Below, in pieces: positions 53,544-61,899 of a stretch of 64,000 bases of DNA; position 1 is the stretch's first letter; each line of letters begins with the position of its first letter. The notes under the pieces are model-generated. The model saw nothing but the letters and a program-made list of their open reading frames with translations. It searched no databases and was not told where the DNA came from. The position numbers were made by a program, and so were the translations under genes. The stretch is from Nocardioides rubriscoriae (GTDB lineage Bacteria > Actinomycetota > Actinomycetes > Propionibacteriales > Nocardioidaceae). The stretch is from assembly GCF_008087085.1 (NCBI RefSeq), contig NZ_VIYJ01000002.1, positions 558,001 through 622,000 of the forward strand. Direction: 5' to 3'.

Positions 53544-53555
53544 CCGGCTGATACC
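53539..53555. promoter_or_regulatory. Direct-repeat operator of the toxin-antitoxin unit
   Basis: TGATACC, GGC, TGATACC: two 7-bp direct repeats one helical turn (10 bp) apart, covering the -10 region. Confidence 0.5.
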
Positions 53556-53611
53556 AGATCCGGACGACACGCTCATGAGCCACCGGCGAGCTCGCCTTTC
53601 TCCGGATCGCC

Positions 53612-54310
53612 TCAGACGGCCTCGAGGACGAAGAAGAGGAAGCACAGGAACGCCGTACGGTCCCCCAGGTCGGGCGGCAGCAGGTCGCGCGGGGTGTCGG
53701 GGTCGAACGGTGGCTCGCTGACCACCGAGATCCGGAAGCCCGCGCGGGCGAAGGCGTCGGTCATCGCGTGCAACGGCCGGTGCCAGAAGGTCAGGAACAC
53801 CGTCTGCTCGCCGAAGGTGTAGTCCTCGGTGTAGGGCGAGGTCGCGAAGTAGTCCTCGTCGGGGTAGACCACCGGGCGGATCACCGGGTGGTTGACCGAG
53901 ATCAACAGCCGCCCACCCGGCCGCAACACGCGTCGCAGCTCGGCCAGCGGACCTGTCCAGTCCTCGAGGTAGTGCAGCACCAGCGAGCAGACGACGTCGT
54001 CGAACTCCCCCGTGCCGAAGGGCAGCGGCTCGGTGAGATCGGCCACGAGCACCCGGGTGTCGTCCCCGAGCCGCTCCCGCGCCAGGTCCACCATCGCCGG
54101 GCTCGCGTCGAAGCCGGTCACGTGCGCGCCACGGTCGCGCAGCGCTGCCGCGAGCGGTCCCGCGCCGCAGCCGGCGTCGAGGACGCGGCGCCCCTCGACG
54201 TCGCCGGCGAGGGCGAGCATCGCCGGCTTCTCGTAGTGGGCGTTGAACAGCCCGGTCTCGTTCTGCCGGGCATAGCTCTCAGCGAACCCGTCGTAGTGGT
54301 CGGCCTTCAT
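53612..54310 (-). CDS. Class I SAM-dependent methyltransferase
   Basis: A 232-residue Methyltransf_11/25-type protein. VLDAGCGAGPLAAAL is motif I, VTGFDASPAMVDLAR the acidic-loop region, and LRPGGRLLISVNHPV post-III. The middle section with YPDEDYFATSPYTEDY and the C-terminal DLGDRTAFLCFLFFVLEAV are often seen in small-molecule methyltransferases annotated only by family. Substrate unknown. It has no operon partner on either side. Confidence 0.87.
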   Translation of the reverse strand: MKADHYDGFAESYARQNETGLFNAHYEKPAMLALAGDVEGRRVLDAGCGAGPLAAALRDRGAHVTGFDASPAMVDLARERLGDDTRVLVADLTEPLPFGTGEFDDVVCSLVLHYLEDWTGPLAELRRVLRPGGRLLISVNHPVIRPVVYPDEDYFATSPYTEDYTFGEQTVFLTFWHRPLHAMTDAFARAGFRISVVSEPPFDPDTPRDLLPPDLGDRTAFLCFLFFVLEAV

Positions 54311-54381
54311 CGTGGTCCCGTGATCCCCTCGTGTGGCGTGTCCATGGACCTTAGGTCGGCCGACAGCCGGATCGACGGAGG

Positions 54382-55392
54382 TCAGGTCGTCGGCGCGTCG
54401 GGGTCAGGAGACGGGCCGTCGAGGCGTACGGCGAGGTCGGCGGCGGCCGGGCCCCAGCCGGTGGGGTCCTCCCCCGGCGGGATCATCGCCAGCGACGTCC
54501 ACAGCACCAGCACGTCCCACCACCGCGCCTCGAGCGGCGTCAGCGGGCGTACGGACTCGTAGCCGGCGCGCAAGGAGTCGTGCACGTCGGGCGTCACCGG
54601 GCCCCAGTCGTGGAACCGGGTCCCGAGCAGGACGGCGGCGCGGGCCATCTCGACGACCGCGTGGTCGCACCTTGCCTCCTCGAGGTCGAGGACGGCGGCG
54701 ACCGCATCGCTCGTGCACAAGACGTTGGCGGCGCGGACGTCGCCGTGCACCAGCTGCGTGGGCAGCGGGCCCGCGGGCAGGTCGACCAGCAGCCGGCGCA
54801 GGGTGTCGCACGCCGGAGTCGCCAGGTGGGCAGGCGCAGCGTCGAGCCAGCCGGTGACCCGGTCCGGGAGCAGCGCGGGCGGGTCGACGAGCGCGAGCAG
54901 CTCGCCAGCCGCGGTGCTCGTCGCGAGGACGTCGTGGAGCCGCGCCAGGACCGCGCCGGTAGCCCGGACCAGTCCGAGGTCGCCGGTGTCGAGGAGGTCG
55001 CCGGCGACGACGTGCTGCACGGCGAGCGAGACGCCGTCGACCTCGACCTGCAGGCGACCGTCCGGAGCCGCGACCGGCGCGGAGACCGGCACTCCCCTGG
55101 CCTCGAGCTCGACCGTGAGCCGCGCCAGCGCGGCCAGCCGTGCGAAGCGCTCGGGCGCGACCGACCACTTCGCGATCATCCGGCCCGACGGCGTGTCGAC
55201 CCAGGCCAGCGCGTTCGTGTGGCTCATCACGATCCGCTCGCACGAGGTGACGTCGACCGACCAGTGACGGGCGAGCGCCTCGGTCACCCAGCGGCGGGCG
55301 GCCGCTGCGTCGGCGAGACCGAACCGGTTCGTGATCACCTCGGCGGGGTCGTCGGCCTCCCACAGCATCTCGAGCATCGGTGGCGACGTCAC
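54382..55392 (-). CDS. Aminoglycoside-phosphotransferase-fold kinase
   Basis: A 336-residue APH-family protein. The catalytic loop is LVHGDVRAANVL (HGDxxxxN) and the metal-binding Asp is in AVLDLEEAR. The protein is likely a small-molecule kinase; sequence alone does not show resistance activity. The GTG start overlaps the stop of the PIG-L gene (GTGA), so the two are made together and may act on the same compound. Confidence 0.87.
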   Translation of the reverse strand: MTSPPMLEMLWEADDPAEVITNRFGLADAAAARRWVTEALARHWSVDVTSCERIVMSHTNALAWVDTPSGRMIAKWSVAPERFARLAALARLTVELEARGVPVSAPVAAPDGRLQVEVDGVSLAVQHVVAGDLLDTGDLGLVRATGAVLARLHDVLATSTAAGELLALVDPPALLPDRVTGWLDAAPAHLATPACDTLRRLLVDLPAGPLPTQLVHGDVRAANVLCTSDAVAAVLDLEEARCDHAVVEMARAAVLLGTRFHDWGPVTPDVHDSLRAGYESVRPLTPLEARWWDVLVLWTSLAMIPPGEDPTGWGPAAADLAVRLDGPSPDPDAPTT

Positions 55393-56132
55393 GGCACCGT
55401 CACCGGCGCGAGGCGTTGCTCGACGTACCACTCGGTACCGAGCAGGCGTTGCTGCGTGGCATCGTCCAGCCCGACCACGACGCCCGGGAGCGCGCCGCGC
55501 CCGACCTCGCTGCGGTGGGCCGCGATCGCGGCGAGCTTGACGCGGAGCCACGGCCTCACGTCGACGACGTGCGTCACGGCGGTGTCGGGCATCGTGTGGA
55601 CCGACCTGCGGGACCCGACGACCTCGGCGAGCATCGGCAGCGCCGAGCGCGGGTGGGTGGCGAACCACACCGCCTCCGGCTGCCACGGCTCCCCCACGTC
55701 GGGGTACATCTGGTCGAGCCCGGCAGCCTGGGCGGCCAGCACGGCGACCCGGTGGGTGTGGCGGTGGTCCGGGTGACCTGTGAGGCCTCCGTAGGCGTCG
55801 TGGGTGACCACCACCTCGGGTCGGACGTCGCGAATGTGGGCCACGAGCCGGCGTACGGCGTCATCGAGCGGCGCGTCCACGAGGCGCGGGCGAGCAGGCG
55901 CCGACTCGGGCACGCGGGCGTCGGCGAAGCCGAGCAGTCGCGGCTCCCCCGCACCCAGCACTGCCAGCGCCTCAGCCAGCTCCTCGACCCGGGACGTTCC
56001 TGCCGCCCAAGTCGCCGTGACCACGGCCCCGGCGGACCCCTCGTCGGCGGCACGAGCCAGCAACCCTCCCGTCGCGAGGGCCTCGTCGTCGGGGTGGGCG
56101 ACCACCACCAGCATCCCCCGACCACCCGTCAC
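55389..56132 (-). CDS. PIG-L family deacetylase
   Basis: A 247-residue zinc-dependent N-acetylglucosaminyl deacetylase of the LmbE/MshB family. The zinc site uses AHPDDE near the N-terminus and the His in TGHPDHRHTH. In actinobacteria such enzymes act on mycothiol precursors or on antibiotic and lipid sugars; here the partner is a kinase rather than a mycothiol gene, so the substrate is open. The GTG at 56132 follows TAGGGT by 6 nt, a leaderless start. Confidence 0.9.
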   Translation of the reverse strand: MTGGRGMLVVVAHPDDEALATGGLLARAADEGSAGAVVTATWAAGTSRVEELAEALAVLGAGEPRLLGFADARVPESAPARPRLVDAPLDDAVRRLVAHIRDVRPEVVVTHDAYGGLTGHPDHRHTHRVAVLAAQAAGLDQMYPDVGEPWQPEAVWFATHPRSALPMLAEVVGSRRSVHTMPDTAVTHVVDVRPWLRVKLAAIAAHRSEVGRGALPGVVVGLDDATQQRLLGTEWYVEQRLAPVTVP

Positions 56133-56138
56133 CCCTGC

Positions 56139-56144
56139 ACCCTA
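56139..56144 (-). promoter_or_regulatory. -10 element, leaderless promoter of the PIG-L gene
   Basis: TAGGGT on the minus strand, 6 nt before the GTG at 56132. Confidence 0.55.
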
Positions 56145-56189
56145 CGAAACCCGTTCGCGCGACACCGCCGGCTGGGCGAGGGTGGCGCC

Positions 56190-56930
56190 ATGACGAGCAG
56201 CGACTACTGGGACGCCGAGACGGCCGAGCGCTACGACGAGAGCTCGGCGTTCATGTTCGCCCCGGAGGTGCTCGACCCGGCGGTCGCGTTCCTGGCCGAC
56301 CTGGCCGGCGAGGGCCGGGCCCTCGAGCTGGCCGTCGGCACGGGTCGGGTCGCGGTCCCGCTGGTCGGGCGTGGCGTCGAGGTCAGCGGCATCGAGCTGT
56401 CGCAGCCGATGGTCGACCGGCTGCACCTCAAGGCGCCGGACCTGCCGGTGGTCGTGGGCGACATGGCGACGAGCACGGCGCCCGGGGAGTTCGCGCTCGT
56501 CTACCTGGTGTGGAACGGCCTCGGCAACCTGCGCACGCAGGCCGAGCAGGTCGCGTGCTTCCGCAACGCGGCCCGCCACCTGTCCCCCGGTGGCCGCTTC
56601 GTGATCGAGCTGTGGATCCCCGGCATCCGACGGATGCCGCCGGGCCAGGACGCCGTGCCCTTCCACGTCGGCAGCCGCCACGTCGGGTTCGACACCTACG
56701 ACCTGACCACCCAGCAGGGCACCTCGCACCACTACACGCGCGAGCCCGACGGCACGGTGCGCTACGGCCAGAGCAACTTCCGCTACGTGTGGCCCGCGGA
56801 GTGCGACCTGATGGCGCACCTGGCGGGCCTCGAGCTCGAACGACGCGTCGCCGACTGGGACGCGACCCCCTTCACCCAGGACAGCGAGAGCCACGTCTCG
56901 GTGTGGCGCAAGCCCGTCGCCAGCCCCTAG
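56190..56930 (+). CDS. Class I SAM-dependent methyltransferase
   Basis: A 246-residue Methyltransf_25-like protein. ALELAVGTGRVAVPL is motif I, VSGIELSQPMVDRL follows, and LSPGGRFVIELWIPGIRRM is motif III. The start ATG at 56190 is the only good one after a GGGTGGC stretch. It is divergent from the PIG-L gene and converges with the response regulator, overlapping it by 4 bp. Substrate unknown. Confidence 0.87.
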   Translation: MTSSDYWDAETAERYDESSAFMFAPEVLDPAVAFLADLAGEGRALELAVGTGRVAVPLVGRGVEVSGIELSQPMVDRLHLKAPDLPVVVGDMATSTAPGEFALVYLVWNGLGNLRTQAEQVACFRNAARHLSPGGRFVIELWIPGIRRMPPGQDAVPFHVGSRHVGFDTYDLTTQQGTSHHYTREPDGTVRYGQSNFRYVWPAECDLMAHLAGLELERRVADWDATPFTQDSESHVSVWRKPVASP

Positions 56931-57601
56931 GCCACGCCGTACTCGACCTCGGGTCGGCCCGTGCCGTAGCGCTGGCCGCGCTGGAGCATCCCCGACTCGG
57001 CCAGGTGCTCGAGGTAGCGGCGCGCGGTCACCCGCGAGGCCCCGAGCACAGCGGCCACCTCGCTGGCCGAGCGCGGCCCGTCGGAGCTGCGGACGACGGA
57101 CACGACCGCCCGCAGGGTCTCGGCGCTCATCCCCTTCGGCAGCTGGCTGGCGGCGGGTCGCAGCGCCCCGAGCATCCGGTCGACCTCGTCCTGGACCACC
57201 TCGTCGGGCGCGGTCGCGAGCCGGGCACGGAACTCGGCGTACTGCTCGAGGCGGGCCCGGAAGGTGGCGAAGGTGAACGGCTTGAGCAGGTAGGAGGAGA
57301 CCCCGTGGGCCATCGCGCGGCGCACGACCTCGGTCTCGCGCGCCGCCGTCACCGCGATCACGTCGACGAGGTCGCCGGAGGCCCGCAGGCGTTGCAGCAG
57401 GCCCAGGCCGTGGCCGTCGGGCAGGTGCATGTCGAGCAGGACGAGGTCGACGCTCCCCCGGACGTCGAGCGCGCGGGCCGCCTCCCCGGCGCTGTGCGCG
57501 ACGGCGGCCAGCGCGAAGCCGTCGACCCGCTCGACGTACGCCGCGTGCGCGCGGGCGGTGAGCGGGTCGTCCTCGACGACGAGCACCCGCACGTCGCTCA
57601 C
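56927..57601 (-). CDS. CitB/DctR-like response regulator
   Basis: A 224-residue regulator. The receiver domain has VLVVEDDPLTARAHAAYVER and the phosphoacceptor Asp in LVLLDMHLPDGHG; TAARETEVV and YLLKPFTF complete it. The C-terminal HTH (SASEVAAVLGASRVTARRYL) is the type found in DpiA/DcuR/CitB. GTG start overlaps the sensor kinase stop (GTGA). Regulators of this kind usually control transport of citrate or C4-dicarboxylates, but no such transporter is in the window. Confidence 0.92.
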   Translation of the reverse strand: MSDVRVLVVEDDPLTARAHAAYVERVDGFALAAVAHSAGEAARALDVRGSVDLVLLDMHLPDGHGLGLLQRLRASGDLVDVIAVTAARETEVVRRAMAHGVSSYLLKPFTFATFRARLEQYAEFRARLATAPDEVVQDEVDRMLGALRPAASQLPKGMSAETLRAVVSVVRSSDGPRSASEVAAVLGASRVTARRYLEHLAESGMLQRGQRYGTGRPEVEYGVA

Positions 57602-59232
57602 GCCCGGACCTCCTCGTCGCGCCGCGCGCCGAGCACGACGGTGAAGGCCGCGCCCCCGAGGTCGGAGCGCCCGACCCGGACCACTCCCCCGTGCCTGCGT
57701 GCGACCTGGTGGACCAGGGCCAAGCCGATGCCACGGCCCTCGGCCTTGGTCGACCAGCCGCGCTCGAGGGCGTGGTCGGCCTCCTGCGCGCTGAGCCCGG
57801 GCCCGCTGTCCTCGACGGTCACCACCGGGACGCCGTCCTCGCCGCCCAGGACGACCCGGACGCGACGCAGGCCTGCCTGCCCGGCCTGCCCGTCGAGGGC
57901 GTCGAACGCGTTGTCGACCAGGTTGCCCACGACCGTCACGAGGTCGCGCCCCGGTACGTCGCCGACCATCGTTCCGCTGACCACGAGCTCGATCCCCCGC
58001 TCGCGCGCTGCCGCCGACTTGCCGAGCAGCAGAGCCGAGACCGCCGGGTCGCCGACCACGCCGACCATCAGGTCGGTGAGCTGCTGGGCCCCCTCGAGCT
58101 CCTCGGTCGCGAACTCGATGGCGGTCTGCGGCTCGCCGATCTCGAAGAGGGACACCACCGTGTGCAGGCGGTTGGCCGCCTCGTGGTTCTGCGCGCGCAA
58201 CGCCTCGGTCAGCCCGCGTACGGCGGCCAGCTCGCCGGTCACCGACTGCAGCTCGGTGCGGTCGCGCAGGCTGACGACGGCGCCGACCGAACGACCGTTC
58301 CAGCGGGCCGGGGCCGCGCTCACCACGAGCACCCGGTCGCCGGCGACGTAGAGGTCGTCGGACTCGGCCTGCCGGCTCAGCGCCGCCGCGACCAGGCCCG
58401 GCGCGAGCCCGAGGTCCTGCACCCGGCGACCGACGACGTCGTCGGGCAGGTCGAGCAGCCGGCGCGCCTCGTCGTTGACCAGCTGCACCTCGCCGTCGGG
58501 GTCGACCAGCAGCAGGCCCTCGCGCACGGCGTGCAGGACCGCGGAGTAGTACTCGTACATCCGAGTGATCTCGAGCTCGCCCATGCCGTGGGTCTGGCGT
58601 CGCAGCCGCCGGCTCAGCAGCCACACCCCGAGCAGGCCGAACCCCAGCACCGGCGCGGAGGCCGCGCCGATCGAGACGACGTCGTCGACCAGACGGTCCT
58701 GGATCGAGGAGATCGTGATGCCGACCGACACCAGCGCGACCACCCGGTCGGCGCTGTCGCGCACCGGCACCACCGCGCGCATCGAGGGTCCCAGGGTGCC
58801 GGCGTACTCCTGGGTGAAGGTGCCTCCCTGCGGGGCGTCGCCCAGGTCGCCGATGAACGGCTTGCCGATGTTGGCGGGGTCGGGGTGCGCGAACCGGGTC
58901 CGGTCGAGCGCCATGATCGTGATGAAGTCGACGCCGGTGTCGGCGCGCACCTGCTCGGCGAACGGCTGCAGCCGCGCCGACGGGTCGGCGTCGGCCAGGG
59001 CGTCGAGCACCGTCGGCGAGTCGGCCACCGCGCGCGCGACCGCCAGCGACCGGTCGGTCGCCTCGGACCGTGCGTCGCCGCGGGCGTCGTACGACGCGAC
59101 GCCGAGCAGTGCCAGCACCAGCAGGACGACCACGCCGACCTGGAGCACCAGCATCTGCCGGGCGACCGGGACCGCTCGGGCGCGGCGAGCCTCACGACCC
59201 CCACGACGCTGACGACGCTGGCGACCCACCAT
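57598..59232 (-). CDS. CitA/DcuS-like sensor histidine kinase
   Basis: A 544-residue membrane kinase. It has a transmembrane helix at about 28-48, an extracytoplasmic sCache-type sensor (50-175; FITIMALDRTRFAHPDP), a second helix near 185-205, a PAS domain (about 225-325), the phosphoacceptor His in RAQNHEAANRLHTVVSLFEI, and an ATPase domain with NLVDNAFDAL, VEDSGPGL and GRGIGLALV. This is the CitA/DcuS class that senses small carboxylates. The partner regulator is the next gene. Divergent from the TetR gene. Confidence 0.93.
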   Translation of the reverse strand: MVGRQRRQRRGGREARRARAVPVARQMLVLQVGVVVLLVLALLGVASYDARGDARSEATDRSLAVARAVADSPTVLDALADADPSARLQPFAEQVRADTGVDFITIMALDRTRFAHPDPANIGKPFIGDLGDAPQGGTFTQEYAGTLGPSMRAVVPVRDSADRVVALVSVGITISSIQDRLVDDVVSIGAASAPVLGFGLLGVWLLSRRLRRQTHGMGELEITRMYEYYSAVLHAVREGLLLVDPDGEVQLVNDEARRLLDLPDDVVGRRVQDLGLAPGLVAAALSRQAESDDLYVAGDRVLVVSAAPARWNGRSVGAVVSLRDRTELQSVTGELAAVRGLTEALRAQNHEAANRLHTVVSLFEIGEPQTAIEFATEELEGAQQLTDLMVGVVGDPAVSALLLGKSAAARERGIELVVSGTMVGDVPGRDLVTVVGNLVDNAFDALDGQAGQAGLRRVRVVLGGEDGVPVVTVEDSGPGLSAQEADHALERGWSTKAEGRGIGLALVHQVARRHGGVVRVGRSDLGGAAFTVVLGARRDEEVRA

Positions 59233-59310
59233 TCGCGCATCATCGCCCAGATCCGGTCGCGGGGCACCTCGCGCCTGTGCGCACCCGTCCGGCTACGTCC
59301 TGTAGGTTGA

Positions 59311-59329
59311 TACCTAATACTGTTAGGTA
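59311..59329. promoter_or_regulatory. TetR-type operator palindrome
   Basis: TACCTAATACTGTTAGGTA: 7-bp arms with a 5-bp centre, ending 12 bp before the TetR start and containing its likely -10 (TACTGT). Confidence 0.65.
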
Positions 59330-59341
59330 AGGACGTGATCC

Positions 59342-59914
59342 ATGACCACCCGCACCCCGCTGACCCGGGCCCGGCTGGCGACGGTCGGCGCCGAGCTCGC
59401 CGACGAGGTCGGCTTCGAGCACGTCACGGCGTCCGAGGTCGCCCGACGCTGCGGCGTCCGGGTCGCCAGCCTCTACTCCCACGTCAGGGACGCTGACGAC
59501 CTGCGTGCGCTGGTCTGCCTGCTCGCCCTCGACGAGCTGGCCGACCGCGCGTCCGCCGCGGTGGCCGGACGGGCCGGTGCCGAGGCGCTGGCCGCGCTCG
59601 CCGGCGCCTACCGCGACTACGCCCGCGCGCACCCGGGTCGTTACGCCGCGATGCGGCACCGGCTCGACCCGGCGACGGCCGCGGCCAGTGCCGGGCCCCG
59701 GCACGCCGACCTCACCCGGGCCGCCCTGCGCGGCTACGGCCTCGACGCGGACGGCGAGACCCACGCCGTACGCCTGTTCGGCGGGCTGGTCCACGGCTTC
59801 GTGACCCTCGAGCTCGCCGGCGCCTTCGACCACAGCGACCCCTCGCCCGAGGTCTCGTGGGAGTGGTCGTTGACCGCCCTCGACGCGACCCTCACCGGAT
59901 GGAGCACCCGATGA
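59342..59914 (+). CDS. TetR/AcrR family regulator
   Basis: A 190-residue regulator. The N-terminal HTH is VTASEVARRCGVRVASLYSH followed by VRDADDLRALV. The C-terminal ligand domain with YRDYARAHPGRYAAMRHRL is of the WHG (TetR_C_33-like) type. It overlaps the downstream SGNH hydrolase gene by 4 bp (ATGA), so it most likely represses its own two-gene transcript through the palindrome at 59311-59329. Ligand unknown. Confidence 0.92.
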   Translation: MTTRTPLTRARLATVGAELADEVGFEHVTASEVARRCGVRVASLYSHVRDADDLRALVCLLALDELADRASAAVAGRAGAEALAALAGAYRDYARAHPGRYAAMRHRLDPATAAASAGPRHADLTRAALRGYGLDADGETHAVRLFGGLVHGFVTLELAGAFDHSDPSPEVSWEWSLTALDATLTGWSTR

Positions 59915-61089
59915 ACGCCCCTGCCGACCTGACGACCACCACCGGGGACGCCCTCGCCGCGCTCGTGCGCGGCGCCGGCGACCTCGAGCCCACCGCGCGC
60001 GGCCTCCTCCCCCACCGGTTGCCCGCGTGGGCACGCGCCCAGTGCCCCGACGGCCAGCTGGCGCTGGTCGAGGCGCAGCCCTCCGGCGTGCGCGTCGCCT
60101 TCGCCACCACCGCGACCCGCGTCGAGCTCGAGGCCGTGCCGACCAAGCGCGTGTACGCCGGGGCCCCACCGCGGCCCGACGGCGTCTACGACCTGGTCGT
60201 CGACGGGGTCCCGGCCGGCCGGGGCAGCGTGCCCGGCGGCGACGTGATGACGGTGGACCTGATGACCGGCGCCGCGGCCGTCGAGCCGGGCCCGTCGGGG
60301 ACGGTGTGCTGGTCCGACCTGCCCGGCGCGACGAAGCACGTCGAGGTCTGGCTGCCCCACGACGAGCGCACCGAGCTGGTCGCCCTGCGCACCGACGCCC
60401 CGGTGGTGCCGCTGCCCGACCATGCCCGTCGTACGTGGGTCCACCACGGCAGCTCCATCAGCCAGGGGTCCGGTGCCGCCACCCCCACCGGCACCTGGCC
60501 CGCGGTGGCCGCCGCGCTCGGTGGCGTCGACCTCGTCAACGTCGGGCTGGGTGGCAGCGCGCTGCTCGACCCGTTCGTCGGGCGGGTCCTGCGCGACACC
60601 CCCGCCGACCTGCTGAGCCTCAAGCTCGGCATCAACGTCGTCAACACCGACCTCATGCGCAGGCGCGCGTTCGGGCCCGCGGTCCACGGCCTGCTCGACA
60701 CGATCCGCGAGGGCCACCCCGACACACCGCTGCTTCTCGTCTCGCCGGTGCTCTGCCCGATCCACGAGACCACGCCCGGCCCGAGCGTCCCCGACCCCGA
60801 GGCCCTGGCCGCGGGCTCACTGGCCTTCAGCGCCGCCGGCGACCCGGCCGAGGTCGCTGCCGGCAAGCTCACGCTGGCCGTGGTCCGCGACGAGCTGGCG
60901 ACCGTGGTGGCGCAGCGCGCCGACGACCACCTCGTCCTGCTCGACGGGCGCGACCTCTACGGCGAGGCCGACCACGAACGGCTGCCGCTGCCCGACCGGC
61001 TGCACCCCGACGCCGCGACCCACCGGCTCATCGGCGAGCGGTTCGCGGCGTACGCCTTCGCCGACGCGGGCCCGTTCGCGGCGGGGTGA
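59911..61089 (+). CDS. SGNH/GDSL-type hydrolase
   Basis: A 392-residue hydrolase. An N-terminal beta domain (about 1-165, with VRVAFATTATRVELEAVPTK) precedes the SGNH domain. Block I is HHGSSISQGSGAATPTGTWP with the nucleophile Ser, block II NVGLGGSALLDPF, block III LKLGINVVNTD, and block V DRLHPDAATH with the catalytic Asp/His. No signal peptide, so it is cytosolic. Similar proteins act on acyl or acetyl esters of sugars. Coupled to the TetR gene. Confidence 0.87.
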   Translation: MNAPADLTTTTGDALAALVRGAGDLEPTARGLLPHRLPAWARAQCPDGQLALVEAQPSGVRVAFATTATRVELEAVPTKRVYAGAPPRPDGVYDLVVDGVPAGRGSVPGGDVMTVDLMTGAAAVEPGPSGTVCWSDLPGATKHVEVWLPHDERTELVALRTDAPVVPLPDHARRTWVHHGSSISQGSGAATPTGTWPAVAAALGGVDLVNVGLGGSALLDPFVGRVLRDTPADLLSLKLGINVVNTDLMRRRAFGPAVHGLLDTIREGHPDTPLLLVSPVLCPIHETTPGPSVPDPEALAAGSLAFSAAGDPAEVAAGKLTLAVVRDELATVVAQRADDHLVLLDGRDLYGEADHERLPLPDRLHPDAATHRLIGERFAAYAFADAGPFAAG

Positions 61090-61104
61090 CCAGGACGGGC
61101 CCGC
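61066..61104. terminator. Bidirectional terminator hairpin
   Basis: Arms GCGGGCCCGT and ACGGGCCCGC, 19-nt loop, spanning the SGNH stop codon and ending right at the stop codon of the convergent gene. Confidence 0.6.
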
Positions 61105-61770
61105 TCAGGGAGCGGTGCTCTCTCCCGGACGTCCGACCGGTCGGGGCGTGGCCGCGCTCGTGCGGAGGGCGAGGCCGTCGACGCGCACGGGGGCCTTGCT
61201 GCGGGTCACGATCCGCAGCGTCCCCGTCGCCGGGGAGGCGAACCTCTTGATCGCGGCGATCCGTTGCGTGCGCGGTGCCCCGCGACCCGAGATCGTCGCC
61301 AGCCGGGTCCGGCCGAGGAAGACGTCGACGCTGCCGAGGTCGCGGCCGTTGCTCAGCACCAGGGCCAGGGACGTCGCCCCGCGGACGGGGTACTCCATGA
61401 CCGGCGACTCCACGATCGCGAACTCCACGAGCTCACCGGTCGGCGCGGGGACCTCGATCGTCAACGCGCCGGAGGCGCGCGCCGACGCGCCCTCCTGCGG
61501 GGCGCGGTCGAGGCGACCGACCAGCCCGGCGAGGTCGAGGTGATAGGCGGCGTACGACGACGGCGCGACGCGCCGGCGCAGGCCCTCGTGGCGCGCCTGC
61601 ACCGGCTGGGCGACGGGGCTCCAGACGGCACCCGGGTCGGCGGCCAGGGCCACCGGCGCCGGGGCGGGGGCTCCGACGGCAGGGACCGGGACGACGGACG
61701 CGAGGCCCGCCAGGACCCCGAGGACCAAGACGGACGAGAGCACGGGACGAGAGCGCGGAGCAGACGACAT
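61105..61770 (-). CDS. Secreted protein with a metalloprotease-prodomain-like N-half but no protease
   Basis: A 221-residue exported protein. The signal peptide (SVLVLGVLAGLASVVPVPAV) ends near VGA-APA at about 38. The next region, YHLDLAGLVGRLDRAP and TGELVEFAIVESPVMEYPVR, resembles the propeptide of reprolysin-like secreted metalloproteases, which normally continues with the catalytic HEXXH domain. Here it goes straight to a beta-rich C-terminal domain (SLALVLSNGRDLGSVDVFLG). No zinc motif is present. GAAGGA lies before the ATG at 61770. The resemblance is by eye. Confidence 0.6.
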   Translation of the reverse strand: MSSAPRSRPVLSSVLVLGVLAGLASVVPVPAVGAPAPAPVALAADPGAVWSPVAQPVQARHEGLRRRVAPSSYAAYHLDLAGLVGRLDRAPQEGASARASGALTIEVPAPTGELVEFAIVESPVMEYPVRGATSLALVLSNGRDLGSVDVFLGRTRLATISGRGAPRTQRIAAIKRFASPATGTLRIVTRSKAPVRVDGLALRTSAATPRPVGRPGESTAP

Positions 61771-61899
61771 CAGTGGTCCTTCGGGAGGCGGTGACCCGCA
61801 ATCTAGGGCCGGCCAGCACTCCCCCGGAGTGTTTCTCGTCTGCTCGGCTTCATGCCTAGGAACGTAGAGGACCGGCGTCGCTGCTGCCAGGCTCGACCC

